A stretch of 64,000 nt of DNA from Oegoconia quadripuncta (GCA_949316235.1 OX438759.1:15282618-15346617); one strand, 5' to 3'; shown: positions 31,833 through 44,329, numbered from the stretch's first letter. Notes: generated by a model not told the origin, from the letters alone. Numbers and translations: made by a program.

Positions 31833-32638
31833 TATACCCGATGAGATTTTTTACCGTAAGAAAAAAATAGGGCATATTAGGTAAGTGAAACAGAAGGTGG
31901 ACTGTAGTGGTAGAGCCACGCTGTAAGCTATTAGCTTGCAGCATGAATGGGCCGGCTCGACCGGGGAAGTGCCACCCTCTCGCAGAAGACCGACGTCTGA
32001 GTAGTGGCATTTTGCCACTGCGCTTCGTCCGGTGAGCGAGGGCGCCGGAGGCCCACCTTCCAGTCTCTCTCCAGAATGGTAGCGGTATTTAAAATACCCC
32101 AGGAGGGTACCAGCACTATTAGTGCTGGAGAATCCCTCATCGCTCAGGCTGCCCTACTTATTCTGGGTTGGACACCTTCCTCAAAGGCCGGCAACGCATC
32201 TGTGACCCTTTTGGTGTTGCGGGTGTCCATGGGCGGCGGTGATTGCTTTCCATCAGGTGACCCCGCATGCTCGTTTGCCGCCCTCTCATATAAAAAAAAA
32301 AATAAAAAATAAAAAAAGGTATTGGCATAGGTAGTATAATTTTTTTTGGAAAACCACCATCGAATAAAGCGTTAATTGTGTCATTTGAAGGCCGCGTTTG
32401 TAGCCTATTCCACATACCTACTTAATTATATCATTAAATTAAATAAATAAAGAAGATTTGGAGAAAATATGAGATCTAAATAAATTTCGCATGATAAAAA
32501 CCATACAAATCCCGCCAGTCGCATATCAATCCACAATAGGCGCGTCCGTTAAAAAAAACAAAATTAAACCACCTATGCCTTCTATTTCACTTACCTAATT
32601 GGCTTTTTTTCCTTATGCTAAAAAAACTCACCGGTATA
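31833..32638. mobile_element. MITE of the 21204-21502 family, interrupted by a SINE
   Basis: Ends tataccCGATGAG and CTCACCggtata with the adjoining taccgtaagaaaaaaatagg and its degraded mirror (cctaattggc). The middle block cgaataaagcgttaattgtg matches the sibling. The 31899-32315 insertion accounts for the extra length. Confidence 0.75.
31899..32315 (+). repeat. tRNA-derived SINE (SINE-D) inserted in a MITE
   Basis: agtggtagagc near the 5' end is a canonical tRNA D-arm (A box) word, and ggctcgacc resembles a B box. The 3' module (ggtgttgcgggtgtccatgg, tttccatcaggtgaccccgc) is typical of lepidopteran LINE/SINE tails. It ends in an A-rich run. AAGGT flanks both sides, consistent with a short target duplication. 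Confidence 0.7.
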
Positions 32639-33689
32639 CGATAATCATAAGACCTATAAAGTTATAATATAAACTCATTTAAAGAAAATAGGGAACTCCC
32701 CCTATGTGTATGGTGGGGGTAAATTATTTTATTCGCTTATTTTATTCGAGTGTAAGTATACGATGGACTCAGAAATATTAGGGGTTATATACTTTTTCAA
32801 TACAGCGACGTTATTGTTTCATCATCATCATCATCATCATCAGCCTTAAACGTCCTCACTGTTGGGGCACAGCCTCTTTTCACTGGGAGAGGGTATTGGC
32901 CATAATCCACCACGGGGGCCCAGTGAGATTGGCGGATTTGTGTATTGTATTGGCCACCTGAGAGTAAGTGTTCATTTCATTTAGAGTTTGTACCCACCCT
33001 TTACCAGCTAAATCGCTTGTTTTGAAAACTGGAAAAGTATTCTCATGGGGACAATTGAAAGGAAAAGTATCACAGCTCCGATAATTTACGGATAAAAGTT
33101 GATCTTGGAAATTCATATAAATCACATGACAAATAAACCACAAAGATATTTGACTATTAAAATGTGAATTCTGACTACGGAATCCTACTGCGCGTGGTCC
33201 CACAGTTTGTCGGCTTTATTTACGTACCGCTACGACTTGTAATGTGTTATTTTATTTAAAAGGTTCATCTACAGTTATTAATCAATTTCTTAAACTATAT
33301 TCTGTTCTAGTGATATCTTAAGATAATGATACTTATGTCTAGTATTTATGGCTAATCGTTTTTATTGGATATTACTTTAATAGACAATACTTGCACTAAC
33401 AGCATGACAGGCGCGATAAACGTTTATCTCGCGCAAGATCATTTTTGTGCTGCTCATTCGCTTGGACGAAATGTACAACTCTCCCACCACTCCAACCCAA
33501 ACCCCCAACCCACTCTCACTCCTACGTCTCGCGCGTTTAAAGATATCAAGCTACGGGGGCAGATGCTCGTGCATTTTCTGCAAATATTCCATTATAACCA
33601 TATACGACTGCAAAGGAAAGGTTAATAAATTATTATTTAAGTGAAAAACTAATTATACGTACTTAGGTACTATTTATTTATTTATTTAT
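32639..33689. other. Gene-free stretch with one common repeat
   Basis: 32820-32950 has (CAT)n, then cactgttggggcacagcctc and gggagagggtattggccata, a repeat also found at 55555-55628/55952-56010. Short frames on either strand show no domain. Confidence 0.45.
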
Positions 33690-34330
33690 TTTAACACTTT
33701 ATTGCATATATAAGTAAACAAACATACATTGAACAAACATAGGACAGAAATTACAATACACAAAAGGCGAGCTTATCTCTGTAAGAGATTTCTTCCAGCA
33801 AACCCTCGGAAGGAAAAACGAATTTAAAGTTTTTTATTGCAGACAAAGAGCGATACTTAAAATATAGAACAAACAGTGTTCCTTTAGTCGAGTTTTAAAA
33901 ATGGGTAGGGATTGGCTATCGCGTATATCAGTGGGAAGTGCATTCCATAATCTGACTGCATGCATGGAGAAGGAGTTAATTGTAATATTCCGTAGTCGGA
34001 GTAGTAGGAAAGCGTAGGAGAGAAGCCATGTGAGAACGAGAAAGTTTGGAAGGAGAACGCATGAAATGGAATCGCTCACTTAAATATCTTGGCGAAGATG
34101 GATTGAAAAGAACTTTGAAAAGAAGACACACAATATGACTCTCTCTACGAAGTCGAATAGGTAACCACTTGAGCTGAGATCGGTACTGGGAGACATGGTC
34201 AAATTTACGCAAGCCGAAAATAAAGCGTATGCAGAGATTTTGGAGTCTTTCTAACTTGTCTAACAGTTCTTCAGTTACATCCAGCATGCAAACATCGGCA
34301 TAGTCAATAATAGGCAGCAGTAAAGTACTA
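33690..34330 (-). mobile_element. 5'-truncated, frameshifted LINE with 3' hairpin
   Basis: Minus strand. STLLLPIIDYADVCMLDVTE, then LQNLCIRFIFGLR and KWLPIRLRR, then after a frameshift near 34000 NSFSMHAVRLWNALPTDIR and FKTRLKEHC. This is the C-terminal third of a CR1/Jockey-like reverse transcriptase. The 3' UTR (33830-33690) carries the hairpin gctggaagaaatctcttaca gagataagctcgcc and ends gcaataaagtgttaaaataa with an (AAAT)n tail. Non-functional. Confidence 0.75.
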
Positions 34331-34503
34331 TTATGATATTATATTGATTATTAGTTATTACTTAACCTCCTCGCCTTCAGGTTTAAAGCTTTGTAAAAAA
34401 TATATAAATGGAGTAAGTAGTGGTTTACTTATTAAATACATTACACTTTTGGAATTATTTACTTCATAATCATAAAACAGCTATAAAAGTTTCCTAAATG
34501 ATC

Positions 34504-34640
34504 ATTTTTCAGAATGTTGCTCAAGCGTAGATCTGCGCTTGAGTATAGTTAGAAAGAGATGCCGACATACAAGTTACATAAAGCTGTCCCTTTTTAAGTG
34601 TCCTCAAGCGGAGATCTCTGTTTGTTCTGTAACACGGGTC
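34504..34640. mobile_element. Degraded GGCCCGTATT-type MITE
   Basis: Shares tttcagaatg, atacaagttacataaagctg tccc and ctcaagcggagatctctg with 3191-3315. The right end (acgggtc) is followed by TAA. Confidence 0.55.
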
Positions 34641-35530
34641 TAAAGGCCCGCGTACAACCTGACGTAGTAGAGTGCAGCGCGTTTTTCTTTAACTATCTCC
34701 TCCTTTTACTCCGTGGTTATCAGGAAGACATTATTTCCAGTGATAAGGCCACCACTGTACTGATCATATTTTTAAGTTCCACGCTGATACTGTAACTGCT
34801 GTTGGTGTGCATTAAAAATATTTGAAAAAACAGAACCACCCGCAATATATGCCGAATTAGTCTCAACTTTTAGGATTTTACTGTGACTCCAAGCTAGTAC
34901 GACATAATGCCAATTCGTTGGATAGCACGTTGATGGGATGACTAACACTGTTAGTCACACTACGAAATGATAATAATGAAAGGACGTTTTGTTACATATT
35001 TAATTATTTAGAAAAGGATTAGAAGAAAAATACGGAAGCGTATTTAGTTGTACCCCAAGGTCGATCGATTAGCAACAAAACTTGCGACGCTGCGCTTCGA
35101 TAGTGCTTTGCCCTAACGACTAAAAATTGATTTGTTTTTATGTTCAAGCCCTCGTAGCGTGACATCGTTTGTCGCGCGCGATTAAGCAGTGAGAGTGGGA
35201 TAGTTGTTTTCGCCCAAGGGAATGAGCAAGACAAATATTAACTCGCGCGAAATAAACGTTATAGCGCCTATCATATAGTGCAGAACCAACACAACATCGA
35301 ATATTTTGAATTTATTTTAAGCGTCCACTGTTAGATGTACACAACATTTGACAAAATTTAATATTTAATATCATTGTTGCAGATCTCTGGTACTAGCAGC
35401 CGTTGTTATAAGTAATTGCATAACATGGACTGCATCTAGACATCATTTTACACATAATGTAAGTATTAACTAGATACCTTTTAATAATAACTAACCTAAC
35501 TACTAAACGGGCTTATTTACTATTGAACTG
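34641..35530. other. No gene; two repeat pieces
   Basis: 34705-34780 resemble a LINE 3' hairpin tail (tatcaggaagacattatttc cagtgataaggcc). 35168-35283 match 13290-13371 without the LINE tail. No coding region recognised. Confidence 0.45.
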
Positions 35531-35668
35531 TGTTCTGGTTGTCAGAGATAAGATAGCCAGTTCCCAAAATATTTGAGTTTCCGGATCAGTACGCTTCCAC
35601 CTTCGGCCTCATTTTCACTTAACATCAGTGTGTTTGAGGTCAAGATCTAACCGGTTGTGCGTAAAAAA
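35531..35668 (+). repeat. SINE-A 3' fragment
   Basis: ctggttgtcagagataagat through cacttaacatcag and a short A-rich end. 5'-truncated. Confidence 0.75.
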
Positions 35669-35788
35669 AGACCGCCTAAAATTGGTAAAACAACCGACTT
35701 CAGTAAGGTTCTACTCTCTATCATCAGACCTTAACCAAATTTACATGGGACCATCGACAAATAACAAAGGTTAGAAAACATATATATA

Positions 35789-35890
35789 TTCTTTATTGCA
35801 CCAAAATATTACAATAACAGAGTACAAACAATAGGTCACGTACAAAGGTGGACTTATCTCTTTAAGAGATCTCTTCCAGCCAACCTGAGC
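35789..35890 (-). repeat. LINE 3' tail with conserved hairpin
   Basis: In reverse: ggttggctggaagagatctc ttaaagagataagtccacct and a tgcaataaagaat end. Same motif as at 13904-14125 and 33780-33830. Confidence 0.65.
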
Positions 35891-36247
35891 ATTGAAATAG
35901 GAAACTTAGTAAATTTGGGGTTTAGCAGTTATTCTATTACTGATGGGGGTAGGACCCTACAAAAAAAATCAGGAACTTTAAGATGTTTGGCAGTTACAGC
36001 ACAAAAAATACGTATTTTTACTGGACTATTTGGGATATATCTCTCATCATCTCTCAAATCAAAGTAAAAATTATAAGTAATAACAAAATGAAAGCTTTAC
36101 CACAGATTACTAAATACCTAGTTATGGCTCTACTCTCTTTGCACTACCTATCTGGGCGCACGGTCCTTTCGGGCGAAATTACAGTTCAGCTCTTGGATTA
36201 TACATAGTTTGTATATCTTATTCAATACTTTAGTAATAATTAATAAA
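35891..36247. repeat. Interspersed repeat shared with 25310-25470
   Basis: ttctattactgatggg, aaaaaaatcaggaactttaa and atacgtatttttactggact match the copy near 25.3 kb. Class unknown. Confidence 0.45.
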
Positions 36248-36470
36248 CGACCGATTGGCGTAGTGGATAGTGACCCTGTCAGCGAAACCAACGGTTGCGG
36301 GTTCGAATCCCGCGACAGGTAAATGTTTGTGTTATGAATATGAACATTTATTCCTGAGTCATGGATGTTTATATAAATATTTATGTATGTTTATCCGTTA
36401 TCTAGTATCAATAGTACAAGCTTTGCTTAGTTTGGGGCTAGATGATTAGTGTAAGTGTCCGAAATATAAA
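36248..36470 (+). repeat. SINE-B copy with tRNA-like head
   Basis: cgattggcgtagtggatagt and ggttcgaatcccgcgacagg, then the full body to agtgtccgaaatat and an A tail. Cleanest SINE-B copy here. Confidence 0.85.
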
Positions 36471-36844
36471 AAAAAAAAAAATATTAAATGATAGATTGGC
36501 TATCAATTAACCTTATCAGTAAAAAAAAATAACGTCTTCCTCGCTTATTATATAAGTGCAGGGGGCCGATCGCGCTAGTTTGAACGATAATACCAAAGCT
36601 AAACCATAACCAATAACTTTACGTCAAGCACATTTCGTATCGCGCTAATCATTTGAACGGAAATTTAGTATTTTTCTAATACTCGTGGTTTGTTTCAAAA
36701 CATTTTGGATTTGGTTTTACTTAGTTACGATATAATCGTTCACAAAAATTAGCACGATATCATTTTTTACATCAACTAAACTAAAGCTAAACCAAAACCA
36801 AAAACGTTCCGTTCGAAGGGTAAAACCATTGTAAAATAGCTCGA

Positions 36845-37075
36845 TTTATGTTATATCCACTCAGGACTTGGTAACGCGGTTACGTTTTTTGACGCCACGC
36901 AAAGGTCTTCTTTAATACAGATGGGGTTCAGTGGGCAGGAGACCAAGTGCGCCATGTTTTGTGATGGAGCTCCACAAGCGCAGTGCATTGTGACTGGTCT
37001 ATGAAGGCCCACTTCGCCAGGTGGTCGCTGCAGCGATCGACCTAGATTCGCAGGGGATTTAGCATCATCCACGGT
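36845..37075 (-). mobile_element. Degraded LINE fragment, C-terminal Cys-rich region
   Basis: The minus-strand reading CACGAPSQNMAHLVSCPLNP resembles the terminal CxC...H...C zinc-knuckle-like motif of insect LINE ORF2 proteins. The frame is open only briefly and upstream domains are missing. Confidence 0.55.
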
Positions 37076-37429
37076 TGCGATTTTTTTAACTACCACCGGA
37101 TGAATATGTAAAAACCTAAATTTCTCAAACACATACAAAAGCGAATAACTTAAAAAGCAAGCAAGCAAGTAGGCCGCACTTTGTGACAGGATATAATAGG
37201 GTTTCTTTTAGCTCGCCGAACTCTGAAAGATTTAGGTATTTAGAATCCCGTAGTGGTTGCCGACTTGGAGTGACTGTCTGTGGCAGTAGCGTATACCTTA
37301 AGATGAGTAAACCTAAAAAAATTAGTTTGACACAGGTTCGCTCACAGGAGGAACACGAAAAGCTATGAATTATGTGCATTTAAATTAAGACACAGATAGA
37401 TATGCCTTAAATAAACAATCTATAAAATT

Positions 37430-37644
37430 ACTAGCTTTCCGCCCACGGCTTCGCCTGCGTAGAATAACTTTATCACTCAAATATGTTTATCCCGCGGATA
37501 CTACTCACTTTATCGGGATAAAAAATATCCTATGTCTCAATCCAGGGTATATTCTACCTACCAAATTTCATCCAAATCCATGGATCCGTTTCGCCGTGAT
37601 TGAGCAATAAACATCCAACCTTTCGCATTGATAATATTAGTTAG
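37430..37644 (-). mobile_element. Lep1-like Helitron remnant
   Basis: In reverse it starts CTAACTAATATTAT and ends CTAGT, with gattgagcaa/cacggcgaaacgg, ccgataaagtgagtag and gttattctacgcaggcg blocks. Same family as 2637-2841. A 5'-end fragment is at 41908-41946. Confidence 0.6.
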
Positions 37645-40149
37645 ATGTAGATTAAAGCTCATTCGATGTCTCACTCTTTTCCAACGATGGTTTACGAAGA
37701 CGATAAATACCTACTAATTTATCTCATCTGCATCTGAAATCTACATCTTCAGCTGTCAGTCCGTTGACACAACGGCGCATCAACCTTGACACTGACGACG
37801 CGTGCGCGCCGTTCATTTTAGCTTGCGTTAATGCCAATCGACTCGTATCGTAAGTCGCGATCGATTGCCAAATAAAGCATAACTTTAAATTTAATTTAAT
37901 ACATACAACCGTAGTGGAATTCAAAACAATTCTACTACTTGGTAATTATCTAAGTAATGACATTGAAATAATAATTTAAATAGATAAATATAAAGTACCT
38001 AATGTTTTTTTTTGGCAGTTGTATCTGCTAAAGATAGTACCTACAGCGAGGGCTGAAAGTGTACAAGTGTGATAGATAATGCATCTTCTTTCATTTTATA
38101 ATGTAGTCCTACTTGTAAAGACGTGTAATTGGCTCTCTGTTTCCTATAATAGTTTGTAATGGTGTTATTGCAATTGTTCTTAAAAATAAATAAATCGAAA
38201 TCATTAAATACAATTTTATTTATTAGAGAGAATTTACTTCTGCTTCTGGCCCGCGGGAAACCTATTGAGCTTATCGTGAAACTAAATGCTAATGTAAAAT
38301 TATAACAATGCGACAGCCATAATAGGCGACAGCAAACATTTGCGATTATTGATAGCAATAGAGCAATCGAGGAAGTAAACACTGAGAAGTTTCTATACAA
38401 AAAAATGCATTTGACAGCTGGCGGACGACAGCGGAGCAATAATTTTATGTAGCGGAGCTATAATTTTATATTAGGTGACTAGGGAAGTGTTGCAACGTCC
38501 CCGAAACTAATCTATTTTGACACTGATTTTCATTTAAAAAAACTCCGAAATCATACAACATTATTGCACGAGAATGTTCACGTTCGAATTGTTACGAAAA
38601 AAAGAGCGCGAAAGGCAATAAAAAAATCAATATATATTTTTTCATTTCTCTTGACGGCTTTCTGAATTCGAAATTCGAACAAATGATGTTTCCTATAAAA
38701 ATTCAAATGCGATCTCCTATTGCAATTTGCATATTTCAAAACTTCCCTGAAAGAAGCGTAAATATAGTCTTTTAACAATTTGCCACCGATGATGTAATTG
38801 TGGTTTCGGCCCGTAAAAAGAATAGAGCCAATCCGTCTCTTCTCGTGGGTGTCATCAAAGGTGACTATGGAATGGAACTTACTTGCCATCACCAAAAAAC
38901 ATATAAATATTTGCACGTGTTAACGGCGATGGGCTCACTGACCATGACGTTTGCATTTCTATGTATTTCGAAGGTGAAGTGTGGATGTTATTTCACACAT
39001 TAAACTTTAAATTTGGACCACCCAAACGCCAATGTTTTGATATAACTAACCACCTAGTTTGGGATAAAGGTCCTAACGTTATGTTAAAAGTAAATGGGTG
39101 TCTCAAAACCTACTGGATTTTTTTGAAAGTACATATTGCACTTGAATTTTGTAGTGTATTTTATTTTTAACTTTGAATATTGACATGGAGGTTACTTGTC
39201 GAACACAACATTCGACAAATGTCCGCTCCGGCTTTGCTAGCAAACATTCCCTTTTTGTGAAATGTTCGATGACATTTTCGTCAATAACTCGACGAGTTTC
39301 GATTTTGGCTCAGAACGGCCATTTGATATCCTGAACAGGGCCAACTATTTCAATTAATTAAATTCTCTACAGCATCTCGAGATGGTGCATGATGATGACC
39401 GAAAAATGTGCGACATTTTCGGAACGTCTCTGTAAAGTTCTCACGATTTCGTTAGGGAATTTCCACAATTTCTAAGCGTTGCTCGACTGAAATACTCTCC
39501 ATTACTACTTCAAACTTTGCTGATGGCAACTGCAAAATATTCGCGTTCCATTTTCGATACAACGAAAATTATTTGTAATTCAGAATTCACTCCACTTCCG
39601 CTATTATAAAATGGCTGATCTATTGAATAGTTTATCCACTAGAAAACAGCAATGTCCTCGGTCTTTATCCTGTCTTATCTATCATGCATCTTCATTATTT
39701 CACTCAATGGTTCCTGGCTACATTGCATTCACCGCACTCCTTATTCATTAGCATTATGTATGAGTGACTGTCATGAATGATGTATTACTAACGTTTCTTG
39801 GAAATCAAATTAAAAGTTATATTTCTACGGTCTGATTAAACCGTACAAGTATTCAGGATTGATTCTTTATGAAGTTATTTTCATTCTCAACCCTCTACCT
39901 AGTCCGTGTTGTCGATGACGCAGCGTGAGATCACTTCAAGTAACTATTTCATTGCGGAGATAGGGCTGGCTGTAGACATAATTTTCTGAAGTACAAAATA
40001 CATACAATTGTACATTCTATTCTTGCCACTTTTCTGAAACTTCTTTTCTGTTTCTTTTTTTTCTTTTCTGTTGTGCAATAAAGTGTATTTGTATTGTATT
40101 GTATTGTACATAATTGCGCTTCCGTTACTCAATGAAATTTTACTACCTA
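37645..40149. other. Gene-free stretch
   Basis: Frames at 38041-38439 and 38578-38916 (minus) are open but show no domain, splice context or recognisable composition. A word near 38815 (aatagagccaatccgtctct tc) recurs loosely elsewhere. 40060-40105 look like a LINE tail (gtgcaataaagtgtatttgt attg). Confidence 0.4.
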
Positions 40150-40322
40150 CATAAATGGTTTACAAATCGGAGATCACGGGTTCGATTCCCAGCGAGGTAG
40201 GTATATGTTTAGTATTCGGATTAGTTGGGGTAGCGGCCTTTTAAATGTCCGCCTTACCAGTTATACCATCATTTTATTTAAGTCTGCCACCAAGTAGCAA
40301 TATTGATAGCATTACTTTAACT
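40150..40322 (+). repeat. SINE-A copy, diverged and 3'-truncated
   Basis: cggagatcacgggttcgatt cccagc (B box), then ttttaaatgtccgcctta and ctgccaccaagtagcaat. The tRNA head is partly lost and the 3' end missing. Confidence 0.65.
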
Positions 40323-40370
40323 TCCAAATACTCATATCATACCATAGACTCATATTGAGGGAGTATGGGC

Positions 40371-40557
40371 CATATTTTTTTATTTCTCAGGCATGTAGGT
40401 TTCCTCACGATGTTTTCTTTCACCGTTTAAGAGCAGTCGGATAAATGCACATAAGTAATTATATTAAATTTAAAAACTCATTGGTACATGGCCTGCCTAG
40501 GGATCGAACATGGACCTCCCAAATTGGCATACTGTGTCTCCTCCACTGAGCCACTGA
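40371..40557 (-). repeat. SINE-C copy with tRNA-like head
   Basis: In reverse: tcagtggctcagtggaggag and gttcgatccctaggcaggcc, then gactgctcttaaacggtgaa and gtgaggaaacctacatgcct with an A-rich end. Confidence 0.65.
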
Positions 40558-40563
40558 CATATA

Positions 40564-41584
40564 CAGGGCGTCCCAAAGTTATGGGACATGAAGGGGAAGT
40601 ACCTTAAATATCGTAGATAGTGAATTTTGCTCAAAGAAGACTTTATGTTATTTTTAAAAGTTAGTAATTCTGCATTCATAGATTTTCTAAAAATTATTTG
40701 CTTCGGCTGGGAATCGAACCGACTCAAATGTGAAAAAAAAAACACCCTACTTTTATGATGCCAATCGAAAGAATAGCTAAAAAATAATAACTCTGCCTAA
40801 GTAACATAGTATTTTAAAAGAAAGGAACAACGTGAAATTAATCATTTTAATCAAATAAAAAACATACATGAAACTGCCGTAGTCAATTAAGTAGGTATTT
40901 TTTTGTAAATTAATTAATTAAATGCTCAAAATGTGATCCCTCTTGTCTTACGCAAATCGCCAATCTTTTAATGAGCCCGCTGCCTGTTGATTTTCTAATC
41001 ATTTTATGGTGAACACTCGATGTGATATGGCACAATTCTGTTTGCAACTCGCCTACGTTCTCGTATCGCTTTTTGTATAGCATATCTTTCACGTATCCCC
41101 AAAAGAAGAAATCTAATGGTGTGAGGTCCGGGGTGTAAGTTTTATCATTTCATCTACACGTGCACTTATAATAAGGAAAACTATGTTAGTACCTATTTTA
41201 TGAAGTGGGTACTTATTTACGAATAATCAATGCTATCTTTGGAATGATAATATCGCTACTTTTCGAACGTCGTCGGCAATAAATAACTTTCTTGAAATTT
41301 GACTCAATCATTTTATGTTGTTCCTTTCTTTTAAAATACTATGTTACTTAGGCAGAGTTATTATTTTTTAGCTATTCTTTCGATTGGCATCATAAAAGTA
41401 GGGTGTTTTTTTTTTCACATTTAAGTCGGTTCGATTCCCAGCCGAAGCAAGTAATTTTTAGAAAATCTATGAATGCAGAATTACTAACTTTTAAAAATAA
41501 CATAAAGTCTTCTTTGAGCAAAATTCACTATCTACAATATTTAAGGTACTTCCCCTTCATGTCCCATAACTTTGGGACGCCCTG
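40564..41584 (-). mobile_element. Internally deleted long-TIR mariner-like element, copy 4
   Basis: 1021 bp with TA at 40562-40563 and 41585-41586. Both TIRs are present. About 224 bp of the transposase 3' end (40910-41133) joins to the 5' non-coding region at ccgggg/tgt/aagttttatc. The breakpoints differ from those of copy 1, so this is an independent deletion. Confidence 0.92.
40910..41133 (-). pseudogene. Transposase C-terminal remnant (copy 4)
   Basis: The last ~74 codons of the transposase with the normal stop. The frame upstream is deleted. Confidence 0.9.
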
Positions 41585-41586
41585 TA

Positions 41587-42775
41587 TACTAATTTTCATC
41601 CAAATTCCGCGGTGATTGCAAGTGAGATAACATGTAAATTCACATGTTTCACTGCAACATGCGAAAATACGAACTTAATATTTAAACTGCAACATAAAAG
41701 AGCAACGCAATGATTTACAGTAATTTAGGTCGCACGCGCAAGGTAAGGAAATGGTTTTGTAATTTATATTATATTTTTGTAATTAATCTTTATCGAATGG
41801 GGAGACAATAAACACCTCGTCTTGGAAAGTTACCTTTAATTTCCTCGAACTTCACCCTCCGTCCTGTGTATGGGGTTCACCTCCTCTATACACACTTCAC
41901 AAGAAACAAACATTCAAACTTTCGCATTTATAATATTATAGTTAGGTTATTAAGTTATAGTATTATATTGTTATATATATTACTTAGATTCATGATTCTC
42001 TATCAATGGTGGAAAGTTCATTTTTCATTCACTGACATAACAAAATAAGATTGAGATATATCTCAACTACCTACTACAACATACTAAATACCCGACTAGT
42101 AAACCTGTCAAAAACGCATAAACATTCAGAGGCAGCCCTGTGGAAGCAATTGAAGGCATGTGAGCAGTCGTAAATCTAATCTGTGATGGCGCTTCGGAGT
42201 TTGAATTGATGGGACCGTTAACATCGTGTCTCAGCGGGCTCATCGTATGTGAGGCACTTTGTGGCCGATTTCTATATCATTTTACGAGAATTTAATTATG
42301 ATTTTAACGAGTAATTAATTTGTTAATTGAAGTACCTACCTATCAGCAATTCATCAGTAATATTTGTAGGGTTTCATAAAGCATCGCAGTTATACACCTG
42401 ACATCATTATTAAGGCTGTTATTGGACGAGAATATTTACATAACTTTTCATGGAACGATTTGCTCTAATCGCTACCATAAGCAGGGCTGGTCATCGCAGA
42501 CTGTACCAAAACGATCGTCTCATTCCCCTGACTCCACCACTCGAACTACATCTCACACAGATTACAAAAGTGAAAAAAAGGTTCAAAATTTTTAGTCTAA
42601 GTGAATTAATGTCCAAAATTAGATAAAATGTATAAATGTGCGCGTGTGTGTGTATTATTATTTATTATTATTATTAATTATATAATCATAGAGATAAAAA
42701 TTCAGTGAATTTCGAATGTATTTTGAAATACTACCCAGGGATGACATAAACCCTAGCCTAATAATTATAATCAAT
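41587..42775. other. No gene recognised
   Basis: 41908-41946 is a Lep1-like 5' end in reverse. The rest is AT-rich without supported features. Confidence 0.4.
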
Positions 42776-42897
42776 ACATATTTCGGGCACGTACACCAAT
42801 CATCTAGTCCCAAACTTAGTAAAGCTTGTACTATAGATACTAGATAATGGATAAACATACATAAATATTTATATAAACAACCATGACTCGGGAATAA
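42776..42897 (-). repeat. SINE-B body, 5'-truncated
   Basis: In reverse: tcccgagtcatggttgttta, atccattatctagtatctat and tagtttgggactagatgat. No tRNA head. Confidence 0.75.
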
Positions 42898-43023
42898 ATA
42901 ATAATATAATAATAATATTTTTATTTGAACTCTACTCCAAAAAGCTTACATCGTAAATTATACATACATCGTAGATACAACAGTTTCATACTTATAACTA
43001 TCACTTGTAAACATTTACTTTTC

Positions 43024-43356
43024 TTTTTTTTTTATGCACGACGGGTTCATACTTGACCTCAATCACACCTGATGTTAAGTGAAGATGAGGTCGAAGGTGG
43101 CAGCGTACTGGCCCGGAAACCCCAACACATTTGGGGGACTGGCTATCTTATCTCTGACAACCGGAACACAACAATGCCATTAACATTGCTGCTTGGCGGC
43201 AGATTTAGATAAGACGGTGACAGCTAGCCAGGCGGACATTTTTTTTAAATGTCCTACCACCATCCAAACCGAGTACTTACTTAAACATGTACCCCGCTGG
43301 GGATCGAACCCGCGACCTCCGAATGTGTTGTTTACATTGAGCCACGGAGGCGGTTT
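43024..43356 (-). repeat. SINE-A copy, full length with target duplication
   Basis: Poly-T (poly-A) at 43025-43033, full body, and head with ggggatcgaacccgcgacct (B box in reverse) to ccacggaggcgg. TTTACTT occurs on both flanks, consistent with a target-site duplication. Confidence 0.88.
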
Positions 43357-43544
43357 ACTTACTATTATTGCCTATTCTAACACATTCTAATGTTGAAGTC
43401 TATACAAATTTATGTAAGTATAAGAGGTTTGGCACATTTGAATAGTATAAAACAACAGTAGGGATTCCTGCCTCCTAAACTAGGTATAATCTGTGCTATA
43501 GGAGACAGTTCCTCCTCAGTGAATAAACATGTTGCATGATTAGT

Positions 43545-43652
43545 GGTCACTATCACAAATGTTCATATTCATCACACAAACATTTACTCCTCGCGGGATC
43601 GAACCCGCAACCGTTGGTTTCGCTGACAGGGGCACTATCCACTACACCTACT
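43545..43652 (-). repeat. SINE-B head fragment
   Basis: In reverse: tagtggatagtgcccctgtc, gggttcgatcccgcgagg and tgtgtgatgaatatgaacat. 3'-truncated. Confidence 0.75.
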
Positions 43653-44329
43653 GAAATAAACCCTACTATAAATCTAATAGTCATGCTTTTACTAGTCCCT
43701 AAGCGACGTCTTGTAGTTGTTGACGTTGACGTCTTGTGGGTAGTCTATAAACAACACGTCAGGCGCGTTGTATACGCATGCGTATAATCCGACCTGGGGG
43801 CTACTAACCAATCGAGCCGCCAGCACATGAATATAAATTTAAACTTGTGATAATTAAAATTATCAACTTTATTGCCCGTTCCTCGCGGTCATTACAAGCC
43901 TCCAAAGGAATTAATGAACCCCACAATAATTTAATTACGTACTGATAGAATTGGTCCACTTTCTCTTTGGAAATAGTTCCAAGTGTCATAACATGTCACC
44001 CAAATCATTGGATAGCCATGGGTAATGTAGGGTCACTTTCAACTACGAATTAATGTACTCTACACTAATTTCATTAATTAACTGGATTAAAAGATATGGC
44101 TTTCCATCAGACTTCTATGGTAAAGGCATTTATAGAGTTTAGTGGTTCCCGTAAGAGTGAATATGACCAGCCCGCCTCTTTCCATCGCTGTCGTAAAAAC
44201 GACTATTGGATCACGAGCATAACAGTTAAATTATTTTACATCTTACACGAATTTCTGTGTAGTTTATTTAGACATATTCAATTAAATATAATTCCGTAGA
44301 AATAAAAAGAGAGTACAAAAAATGAATTT
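43653..44329. other. No gene recognised
   Basis: No supported coding frame or repeat. Confidence 0.4.

Noticed and set aside
32004..32312. 102-codon plus-strand frame
   Set aside because: It lies inside SINE-D and ends in its A-rich tail.
38041..38916. Two adjacent minus-strand frames of 132 and 112 codons
   Set aside because: AT-rich, Phe/Ile/Asn-heavy readings without domain or consistent splicing; chance open frames are likely at this base composition.
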